The translations under genes and the position numbers were made by a program. Shown here in pieces: positions 22,538-31,567 of a stretch of 64,000 nt of DNA. This DNA is from Takashimella koratensis (lineage: Eukaryota; Basidiomycota; Tremellomycetes; Trichosporonales; Tetragoniomycetaceae), in the NCBI GenBank assembly GCA_003116875.1, contig BCKT01000008.1:1262322-1326321 (forward strand). The letters run 5' to 3'. Under the pieces are notes generated by a model, which was given only the letters and a program-made list of their open reading frames with translations, made no database searches and was not told the origin of the DNA. Each line of letters starts with the position of its first letter. Within the stretch, counting starts at the first letter, position 1.

Positions 22538-24608
22538 TCAATTCTTGTTAATAGAGAGAACCACGGTCTCTCTCGCCTGTTCTGCCAAGCCGATACCTCG
22601 AAGTCCGAAAAAGGCAATGGGCACGACTAAAATTCACCATCAGTGTCTTTATTCGTCACCAGTACTCACTAGCCCAAGCGATCGCCGTATTCATCCAACA
22701 AGCATCTCTCAACGCTGTAAGCAGGGAGCCAGAGATGGCTTGTCGGTCGTTTATAACGAGACTGGAAATGCAAGTGGCTAGGGCAGATCCCAGGCAGTAG
22801 GAAGTTTGGAACAGGGCTCCTCCCACACCTTGCTCATCGGCTTCCACGAGTTTCATGACCAGAACATTTCCAACGCAGACGGTACTGATAACGATGAGTG
22901 GAGAATTAAAGGTCCTCTTACAAGTCAATGCCCCACGGCAGGAACAACTGAGCGATGAATTCGCAAGCCCAGTAGTTTGTTGAGGCGGGGACAACGGCGT
23001 ACAGCAAAGAGGTGACCCTGGTCAGGTGAGCAAACTTCGAATGAATGGGACTTACCCAGACAGGAAGCAGCCGATTATGATCAGAAGTGGCGCCTTGACC
23101 CGTGAAGTCAAGTACATCGTAGAAGCCTGACGCCGTTAGCTGGGACACTCAACAACGTATTACTCACAGCTGCTCCCACTCCCATGACATTGCACGGCAA
23201 AAGCAAGATCGCATTCTCCAGAGCCGATTGGCCTTTGAAGTTCTGGTACCAGATGGTCCCAACGAAGACAAAGCCGACGACGGACATCAAGATGAGCATC
23301 GCACACGCCAAGACGGCACTGATACGACCACGATGTCGAGTGAACATTGAAAACTTCACACACGGGGGGAAGGAAGTATAGTACTCGAGGTACCTCTCCC
23401 ACGCCAAGAACGCGCCAAAGAGGACAATGGACGTTGCCAGCAACGCTGGAATATCTGGAACCGTCAGATAGGAGTGCTGTCTTAAGCTCACAGGGCACTC
23501 GCCAACCGCCATTGATCACTCCTGACTGGCTCAAACTAAACATGAAAAGACTCATGGCGGCAGTGACGAGGAAACCTCCAAAGTAATCGAGACGCATCGA
23601 TGGGTCGTTTTGCCTCCATCGGAAATCGTTGGGGATGATGAGAAGTCCCACGAGGAATGGGATGGCGCCGATACCAGCGAGGATGTAGAAGAGATACGAC
23701 CATGCCCGAGGTCTTGAGAGCTCAGCATGGGGACTATATTCAAATCTGCGAGGATGTCAGATACTCACGAGGATATTCCAGCGACCGCCCCGCCCAGAAG
23801 CGTCCCCGTTGCAGCGCCAATTGGACTGCCGAGCCCAAAAGCAGCGAAAACGATTGTTCGTTCAGGCTCGTGCTTGATGCTCTTTCCAACAATATTATAG
23901 CCCGCTGGGCCGGCCAAAGCCAATCCTAGACCTGACAGACCACGCATCACGAACAGTGGTGCCCCCGACTAGTTTCGACATTCAGCGATGCGGTCAAAGC
24001 ATGAGTGGAACTGCTTACTTTCATAAGTCCCGCGAGGACTGAAAAAAAGCAGAAAATCGCCAACCCGAGAGTGTACCCGACCTTCCCTCCATGTCTATCA
24101 CACAAACGACCTGAGAACAGCAGTCCGCTATTGCGGTCAGAAACGACAACTGTGAAACCAACCATCCATACGCCAGCGAGTATGCGGATACAACCTGCGG
24201 CGAGTCAGTTTCGGGACACGTCGCCGTTCCGCCTCTCAACTTACCCACTGAGCGGTCAGTTCCGAGATGTCGAGATCGATAGCTATGCGGGGGATGTTTA
24301 GGATTGCTGCTTGGCCCGAAGCGGTCTGATGAAGATGTTCAGCACTTACACGACGCTGCGTGCAGTTTTCCACTTACACCAATGAAGTACGTGACCATCA
24401 TGATTGAAGCCAGCAACACCACTCGTGGTGTGGACAAGCGCTGAGGATCCGGCGCCGTGGCCTTCGTGCCCATCTCTGGCGGACTACCCAGCTCTGCCTC
24501 GCTGACCTTGCTTGAAGTTGCTAAAGCATCAGGATCGTTGCCATGTGAAGCAGCAAAGTCGCTGAGCTCAGTCGTGGTTACTTGACTTCCGCTGGATGGG
24601 TTGACCAT
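22538..24608 (-). CDS. MFS drug:H+ antiporter (DHA2-like, 14-helix) efflux pump
   Basis: The gene starts at 24608 on the minus strand. A hydrophilic N-terminus of about 55 residues is followed by TPRVVLLASIMMVTYFIG in helix 1, then LTAQWAVSAYSLAYG. The antiporter motif-A region is SGRLCDRHGGKVGYTLG. The next helices carry RGLSGLGLALAGPAGYNIVG and the motif-C-like GLGSPIGAATGTLLGG that marks proton antiporters. Later exons carry NAILLLPCNVMGVGAA and a C-terminal block ending in an ALRDACWMNTAIAWAS helix. Such pumps expel drugs, toxic metabolites or siderophores at the plasma membrane. It converges on a zinc-cluster regulator and diverges from a DUF1348 gene. Substrate unknown. Confidence 0.85.
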
Positions 24609-25303
24609 GATATTTTATGTGCCTTCATTCTACAGCCTGGGGATCAGCCCGTGTCGGTATATAAGGAAAGGTCATCGACTAAGATCCTGTAGGCATTGGG
24701 TCAAGAGACCGGTGTTTTGAGCCGATACACGGTTCATCCGGAGTAGCGCGGTATCGTCGGATAATCTTCGGATGGTCATCATGAACCCGTCACCTGATCT
24801 TTGATCAAGGAGAGATGCCTGCAAGCCGTCCCTCGCTTTGGTACCACGTCCCGCACAGTGATGCCGCATTTCCTTGCCTGCTTGCCGTATGTCAAGAGGT
24901 TGACAAAGTTGATACATCAGTAGGTGAGGTAGAAGTTCATGAAACGACGGCTTGGCGAGAGCCACGAGGCTGATGTCAGCTCTGGAGGTCTGGTCGAGAG
25001 CTTTACGGCCGAGAGGCCGACCCGCGGGTGAGAGCCAAAATGACCGACGGCCAGCATCGTTGTTAAGTGGCAAGCAGTTGTCAACGACTCGTTTGATCAA
25101 CTGCTACCGAGCCCGCGAGGCCGAAAGGATGGGTAATGTCAAAGACGACGTTGGCGCTTCGCATCCCCAATGGGACGAGAAACGGAGGCGCCTGCTCCGC
25201 GAGTTGCCGCCATGGGGCAACAAAGGCAAGAAACGTTTCAAAAAGAAATGGTTTTATCTCCTCGTTCAGACCTGAAGCATCACCCATATCAAGCAGAGCA
25301 TCA
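24609..25303. promoter_or_regulatory. Divergent promoter region of MFS pump and DUF1348 gene
   Basis: About 700 bp. A TATATAA/TTATATA element at 24658-24664 lies 50 bp before the pump ATG. Several CGG/CCG triplets cluster at 24736-24772 and could bind a Zn2Cys6 protein, but their spacing is irregular. A 142-codon minus-strand frame covers 24672-25100; it has no domain and sits where the pump promoter should be, so it is not called. Confidence 0.4.
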
Positions 25304-26208
25304 TGGCCCCCCAATTCCCGCCTTTCCCTCCCTTCACAGCGGAGACAGCTTATCAGTGCGTTTGACAAGTTAATACCTGACTTGCGGCGGTATCTGCTGA
25401 TTTGGTTTCTATAGAAAAATCAAGGCTGCACAGGACAAGTGGAGTGCGTTGATGCTCGTTCCCTCCTCCAATTGCATGCATGAGCAAAGGCTCATCACCG
25501 AGAGTCTTGCTAATGTCTGATACAAACACTCGCACGCCGCATCTCGTCTCCTCCGCCTACACACCCGACAGCGTTTGGCGTAACCGCGACCTGTTCTTCA
25601 CAGGGACCGCGGCGATCGAGGCTTTCCTCACCGACAAATGGAACAGGGAGCACAACTATCGCCTCCGGAAGGAGTTGTTCGCGTTCTCGGGGAACAGGAT
25701 GTAAGTGAACCCTGCCAGGGAGATCCTCGCCTGTTTGGGTAATCATTAGCGGTGTTATTGACGAAGCCAGCGCCGTCGAGTTCTGGTATGAGCATTCTCA
25801 GACTCCTGACCCGAACAGCCAGTGGTATCGCACTTATGGCATCGAACACTGGGTATGTACCAAATGCGATCAGGTGATATTATTCGGAAAGCGAGCGCGG
25901 CAAGCTGACAGATTGGACAAGGTGTTTGCCGATGACGGAAGGATGAAATCTCGCCAGGTGAGTAGAAGTCCTCCCCTTGACCTCTGCCGTCGTCTTGGAT
26001 CGTATTCAACATGTCTCAGCTGACTCTGGATCCTCGGGGCTGTACATCAGATGAGCGGAAACACCGTCGAGATCAAGCACACGGATAGGTGGTTCACGGA
26101 CGACGTGGACGTCAATGTGAGCGTTCCCGATTACGAGTACCGTGGAACAAGCCGAACTGACGGCTTTCACAGGCCGGACAGGTCCCTCTGGGTCATATCT
26201 CCCTGTGA
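25304..26208 (+). CDS. DUF1348 / NTF2-like small protein with one non-canonical splice junction
   Basis: ATG 25304 begins MAPQFPPFPPFTAETAY, and the later exons carry the DUF1348 signature: DSVWRNRDLFFTG, IEAFLTDKWNRE, YRLRKELFAFSGNRIAVEFWYEH, then QWYRTYGIEHW, VFADDGRMKSRQMS and a C-terminal DRWFTDD. The joined length of about 155 residues is normal for this SnoaL/NTF2-like fold, which is widespread in bacteria and fungi and has no firm function. The second intron begins at 25444 (GTGCGT) after KW. Family homology expects the exon to restart with N-T-R at 25526, where the bases are ACAA rather than an AG acceptor. Using the AG at 25503-25504 instead would insert about eight extra residues. 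Either the acceptor is mutated or this isoform is unusual. Confidence 0.8.
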
Positions 26209-26506
26209 GAGGCTATGTATCTACAAACAGCTATCTGAGAGTCCCGTTGAACTTGTACAGTACATGTGTATAGTTGTGCAGTGATATAAGGGCAACACAT
26301 GCAACCATGTCACCCGTGTTGTGTTTGACCCGCGTGCTGCTTGAGCCGACGGTTAGCTCGGCCCGGTATTCGGGCTCGGTGTCTAAATCAAAACAGTCCG
26401 AACACTCATTTTGACCTCAACATTCACCTCTTCACTTCGTCTGGACTGTATCGCCTCGTTCGGTCATCGTCTTGTACCATTACTCAACCCCTGGCTTGCA
26501 CCATTT

Positions 26507-27849
26507 ATGAAGCTCCTATCATGTACGTCCTCTGTCCTCCCTTGCTGACTCCAGACCGGTCGAAACACCACTCCTCCCCCGTCATCGGGCGGGTCGACGA
26601 GGGGTCCTCATCCTCGACGTCCGCGGGAGCTACCGTCACGCCCCTGCTGTACCCCGACGACGTGGCAGTGACCTCCCTACACGACCTCATCGAGCGGTGG
26701 GACGACGTGGTGGACCAGCTCAAGGTTGGGGAACCGATAGAGCAGGTCGAAGAGGTGGAGATTCTGGCCCCGTTGAGGGGGAGGGACGTGTTGTGTGTTG
26801 GGAAGAATTACAAGGAACATGCAGCGTGAGTACGAGGTCTAACTCTACACCTTTCCTTGACTATACCTGCAACGCTACATTCCATCTCCTCCCTTCTCTC
26901 CACTAAGGTATCCCCCATCCGAGCTCACTCACGCCCACCCACATCGCAGAGAATTCCACAACTCGGGATACGACAGCAGCGACAAGAAATCTATTCCCGA
27001 CTTTCCCGTTATTTTCACTAAACGATCCACATCCATCATCGGGCACGGTAAGGAGATCTACCCTCATCCGTCAGTCACCAAGACGCTCGACTACGAGGGC
27101 GAGTTGGCGGTGATTGTGGGGAAGAGAGGGGTGGGAATTAAGAAGGAGGATGCGTGGAATTATGTCTGGGGTGCAACGATTGTCAATGACGTAAGTGACT
27201 CGATTAGTTCTCTTGAGGGAATGAAGGTGTGGGGTTAGAACTGATCCGTGTTGTCACAGGTCACGGCAAGGGAGAGACAGCGTGACCATAAACAATTCTA
27301 CATCGGCAAATCGCTCGACACGTTCTGCCCTATGGTGAGTACTGCCGCTGAGCCTCTGAAGCTCTGTAGATCCGCTCTTGTCTGGACATCGGAGGTGGCA
27401 GCTTGGTCGTTGGTTACCTGGCTGACTGTGTCCTCGTAGGGTCCATATGCTGTCCACTGTGAGTGAGACAATCGAATTTGTCGATATCGCTTGGTGACAT
27501 CTACGCTCTGTTGTTCAATGAGGCACCCTTGCTGACTCTTGGCTCAGCCTCCCAGCTTGACTGGTCCACAATGCTCTTGGAAACCCGAGTCAACGGCGAA
27601 GTACGACAACATCAACCCACTTCTGAACTCATCTTCGATATCCCAACACTCATCGAGACCTGTTCGATGGGGACCACCCTCCAGCCTGGAGACGTGATCG
27701 CGACGGGTACCCCGTTGGGTGTGTGCCTCTCCACAGGGGTGTTTCTGAAGTCTGGAGATGAAATCGAGATTGAGATTACTGGGTTAGGGGTGTTGAAGAA
27801 TGAAGTGGCCGAAGTGGGTGAGGGGCCAAAGGCTATGGTGCCTGTGTAG
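26507..27849 (+). CDS. Fumarylacetoacetate hydrolase-family (FAH domain) enzyme
   Basis: A tiny first exon (ATG 26507, MKLLS) splices through a 30-nt-class intron with a CTGAC branch into YRSKHHSSPVIGRVDEG. The catalytic domain then shows ILAPLRGRDVLCVGKNYKEHA, IFTKRSTSIIGHG, the metal-binding DYEGELAVIVGKRG, ATIVNDVTARERQ, and the GDVIATGTPLGVC signature near the C-terminus. These are the hallmarks of the FAH superfamily (acylpyruvate hydrolases, oxaloacetate decarboxylases, homoprotocatechuate pathway isomerases). The total of about 300 residues fits the single-domain group rather than true fumarylacetoacetase. It probably cleaves or decarboxylates a beta-diketo acid with Mg2+. The intron before the SQLDW exon is fairly long (about 85 nt). 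It converges on the nucleoside hydrolase gene, with stops 106 bp apart. Confidence 0.88.
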
Positions 27850-27955
27850 ACCGTCGGTCTCTGAGAGGAGATAGCGGAGCGGTCGAACGAGGTGAACAGT
27901 GTTGTATCTCATGAGTCGATGAATTAGGCCTTACACTGTCTACCATATAGCATGG

Positions 27956-28900
27956 TCATAGGCTCAGGATACTATCTAGGAAGTACTTGGTGAAACCATG
28001 CACATCCACATCGACTGCTACCCTACAGTTTGGCGGGGGAGGAGAAGCACTTTCTAATCTATCACATATCATGACACCCCTTGCCTCACCTGTCGTCACG
28101 ACCGACACGTGCATATCCTTGAAGGTACACAGCTCGGGCCTAACAACCACAGCCACTGCCAACGGGTCGTGCATCGCACACGAGCCCGCCTCCCCCTTGG
28201 CTTTCGGATACATCTTCTCGAGGTGCTGTATCCACGCGATCGTCGCTTCCCCAGCAAACGCCGCGAACTCGGACCCGTTCCTCATCCTCTCCGCGTCGTC
28301 GAGCGTGAGACGAACTTGCAACGTACAGTCGAGTCCGACCCATCGTTGGTTCATCCCGGATCGAAGTACAGCCTGCGCAGCTTCCGGGTCGGAGAAGGTA
28401 TTAAATTCTCCTGGCATACTTCGATCGGACATGGTACCTAGGAACATCCCGCCCATGACAACGAGTTCTTTGACTGCGTGTACGACGCGCGGATCGAGGA
28501 GGATAGATAAGGCGATGTTAGTTAACGGACCGATCGCTACGATGGTGATTTCCCCAGGATGAGCGAGGACGTGTTCAACGATCGCGACCGCCGCGAGACT
28601 TGGGGTCGGTGGGACCGCCTGACTTCGCATAGCTAGGACGTGAGGCGCAGGCTCTCGGCGTTTGTCGGTACGTGTAAGGGGTGTCGCGGCGCCTCGATAA
28701 ATCGGGACCTGCATACCTAGTCGGTTTGATAAGACGCCCGTGAGGATCGTCGCGCTCTCGACGTCAGTGTTCCCGTTGACGGTGGTTATGAGATCGATCT
28801 GGATACCCGGATCCGCATGGGCAAGAGCCAGGGCGAACCCGTCGTCGACGTCGGATCCGGCACCCATAGCCAAGTCCGTATCGAGGATGATACGTCTCAT
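27956..28900 (-). CDS. Inosine/uridine-preferring nucleoside hydrolase family protein, intronless
   Basis: A single uninterrupted frame of 314 residues. The N-terminal calcium-binding motif is DTDLAMGAGSDVDDGFALA, a lengthened form of the DTDxGxDDA signature. Other family blocks follow: TTVNGN, VPIYRGAATPL, VAIGPLTNIALSI, ELVVMGGM, GEFNTFSDPEAAQAVL, and a C-terminal MHDPLAVAVV carrying the conserved HDP. These enzymes hydrolyse the N-glycosidic bond of nucleosides or related ribosides. The lack of introns is unusual beside intron-rich neighbours and may reflect acquisition from bacteria or intron loss. It converges on the FAH-family gene and diverges from the membrane protein starting at 29462. 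Confidence 0.9.
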   Translation of the reverse strand: MRRIILDTDLAMGAGSDVDDGFALALAHADPGIQIDLITTVNGNTDVESATILTGVLSNRLGMQVPIYRGAATPLTRTDKRREPAPHVLAMRSQAVPPTPSLAAVAIVEHVLAHPGEITIVAIGPLTNIALSILLDPRVVHAVKELVVMGGMFLGTMSDRSMPGEFNTFSDPEAAQAVLRSGMNQRWVGLDCTLQVRLTLDDAERMRNGSEFAAFAGEATIAWIQHLEKMYPKAKGEAGSCAMHDPLAVAVVVRPELCTFKDMHVSVVTTGEARGVMICDRLESASPPPPNCRVAVDVDVHGFTKYFLDSILSL

Positions 28901-29461
28901 ATCGATAGCAGGGGTCGGGAGTACGAAAGCTTGGAGAAGAGAATGGGGGAAAGACGTTTGGCAAGCTTTGGGTCAGGCGGTATGTTGTAGTCCAAGAGTA
29001 CTTGGTGCCCGGGACAGAATTGGCCCGTGATCACATGAGAGCTCCGAACAGAGCACGAGGACGCAACTGACAAGCTGTCAATGCAAAGCGATCAATCATC
29101 ATCACAGGAAGATTGTCTTCGATCCACTAAACGCATTTGCGCCAGTGCCAATTTGCGAAGAGACAGTCAAAACGATGCGTTTCTGCATCGTTAGGAGCCT
29201 GTCTCCGCTACAGGAATCGACCACGTGTGGGAAACGTAAAGTGTTTGCGGGCGGTTCGGCCGTAGAGTTTGCGCTGTTGCTCGCTCCTTTTTACCACAAG
29301 AGGCAGTGTGCACCGACCCCCCCGGGCGGATGACACTGCCACACTGAGAGTTACCGTACAACATGCCTCTTTAAGCTTATCCCATGTGTGTGTATGTGTT
29401 GCTTTATCATTAGAGCATCCGTCTCCCTCCTCTTCTTTCTTCACCAACCCCACAAACGAAC
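28901..29461. promoter_or_regulatory. Divergent promoter between nucleoside hydrolase and SPP-like genes
   Basis: The 560 bp hold no gene. A short TG-rich run (TGTGTGTGTATGTG, about 29386-29399) lies 60-75 bp before the downstream ATG. No TATA box is evident on either side. Confidence 0.4.
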
Positions 29462-31432
29462 ATGACATTCGCACCTGTCTTCCCTCCCCCCTCCCCCCAG
29501 CCGCTCCCGGCCACTACGGACAACGCTCCGATCTCGTTCGAGGTCGTCCGTGTGCTCTCTACCCAGGTCGTTACCCTCCTCGCGGTGGTTATCGCCGCTG
29601 ACCATAATCTCAAGGTAAGCAATAGCAGCCCGAGCGGAAGCGAGGTTTACTTTTCTGGGCGGGATACTGTCTGGATGTTTGATTCTGGATGAGGAGGGAG
29701 GTGGGATGCACGCATCGGTCAGCGAGGTGGCCATCTCAAAGATGCTCTTCAATGTTGATGGATGTCGATGGGGTATCGATAGTTGGTGGTCGATCCCCAT
29801 TCCTCCTAGCGGCATCGTGCTCCACAATCCAACCCACCATGGCCCCTCACCACCATCCCAGTCAATCTACCCATCCATTCATCCCATCCAACCTCAATCC
29901 ACTCTTTCCTTCCCCCTCTTTCCTCTCCACTCGGCGCACTCCGTCCTCACCACCTCCACCGCACCCAATGCATACCCCATGCTAACCCCTTTAGACCTGG
30001 CTGGCTGTGCGCACGCTCACCGCCCCAACTCGCCTCGCCTCGACCTCCACCCCTCTTTCCCGATTCCAAAAGATCATTCGCTTCATCTTAACTTTCACCA
30101 TCATGTGTGGCTTCCAATTCAGCGTCGCCTTCCTCCTTCCTCGATACGGCTCGACTCTCGCTCTCGATGTCTTCTGGTGTGTCCTGGTTGGGCTTTGCTC
30201 TATCTCTTCATACCACCGTACCCTTGAAGTCCTCTTCCCTCTCTCCCGAACTGCACAGCTCGTCCGTGTCTCGGAGCGAGGGAAGGAGGACGTCGGCGGG
30301 AAGAAGATGATCGTCAAGTTTGCCAACGCGGGAGACGAAGCGAGGAACAAGGTAAACAGCAGGATGAAGAAGGGAGCGGCTGTGGTCATGTCGGTCGGAA
30401 CACTTGCGGCGGCGTGGTTCGAGTCGAACGTCGCTCCGACGGCATTGGCGTTTGCATTCGCGATCACCACGGTAGCAGTGTTCTACCCGAAAGTCGTTAT
30501 CAAGAAGATGATTTACGTCCTGATGGGTCTCTTCGTGAGTGTAGACGGAAGCTTAACCTCAGCGGACCAGCTAACACACCGCAGTTCGGTACCCCCGTTC
30601 TCACCGTCATTCTTGTCCAGATCATCGGCCTCTTCGTCAAGGACAAGGACACCACCTCGGCTCCTTCTGAGAACAAGGTCAACTTTGCCGACGCATGGGT
30701 GATGAACAACGTGGTCGCTTACGCTCTCTTGGCCATCCCCATCATCATCCCCGGTACCGTCGTAAGTTCACGTCCTTGTTCAAGTCTTCCCAAGTCTTTA
30801 CTCTCAGCCTTTCTCGCCTCCCCTTTCTAGTCCCTCGCTGATCCTCAACCCTTTCTCTTCAGATCTCCGTGACTACCCGATTCGAGCACTCCCTCCACTC
30901 ACCTTATCACCCGCTCGCTCAGCCCGGTCAGGCCGTGACCGTTCCTCGTGAACTTCCCGCCTTCTCCCGACCTATCAGTACCACCGGCCTCGTCGCTACT
31001 GTGCTCGTGCTCGTCGCTTCGGCGTTCACAAAGGTCTGGGACGACGAGGTCCCATTCCCGATATTTGCAGCGTTGGCGTCGACTCCAGTTAGCGTGGTGG
31101 CGATGGCTCTTGCCGCACTTTGCACGGGACAGTTCAAGGCGTGGTGGAACTATTCCGAGACGTGAGTAACGATGTTGCCAAAGGCAACGTCGAGATTAGC
31201 TCCTGCAAAGAGAGAACCCCGGGAGAGCTAGAAACGATGTTCTGCTGTCCTTTGAACCCGTGGGCCTATATCACGCCGTTTTGTAGGCACATTGGCTGAC
31301 CCTGTCAGATGGATGCCCACCGACTCGTCCAACGACGAAGAGGCTGAGATCGCCTCGGTCGACAAGGAACTCACCAAGCCCCTCCTCGAGGAGACCGAGA
31401 CCGAGGTCAAGGAGGCTACTGAAGCCAACTAG
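29462..31432 (+). CDS. Signal peptide peptidase-like membrane protein lacking both catalytic aspartates
   Basis: Five exons (29462-29614, 29995-30534, 30585-30761, 30863-31161, 31309-31432) join in frame to 430 residues with about nine hydrophobic helices and an acidic C-terminal tail. The order of segments follows the A22B intramembrane aspartyl protease family (signal peptide peptidase, HM13). A conserved ALDVFWCVLVG...LEVLFP block occupies residues 105-135. An IY..FGT helix starts at 224, an NN...IPG helix at 273-288 is followed by RFEHSL, and a last helix pair ends FKAWWNYSE. The active-site motifs are changed. YD has become YV (residues 225-226), GxGD has become ALLAIP (278-283), and the PAL motif has become a VPFP-type sequence. 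It therefore probably cannot cleave and may be a pseudoprotease scaffold. The first intron is 380 nt. SPP homology is judged from motif order by eye. Confidence 0.7.
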
Positions 31433-31482
31433 GCAAAGGAGACCTCTACTCTGCTCTAACTTTGCCCCTATACCCATTTTAT

Positions 31483-31567
31483 ACCATTGCTCTGCCCCCT
31501 CTGCCCCTTTTGCCCCTTTTGCCCCTTTTGCCCCCTCTGTCCCCTCTACCCCCTCTGCCCCTTCTGG
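31483..31567. repeat. TGCCCCTTT/TGCCCCCTC simple-sequence repeat
   Basis: About nine imperfect copies of a 9-base unit (TGCCCCYYY) follow closely on the stop codon of the SPP-like gene, in its probable 3' untranslated region. This is a minisatellite-like tract and may be length-variable. Confidence 0.75.

Noticed and set aside
24672..25100. 142-codon minus-strand open frame
   Set aside because: It sits directly on the pump TATA box, has no domain match by eye and no supporting splice structure.
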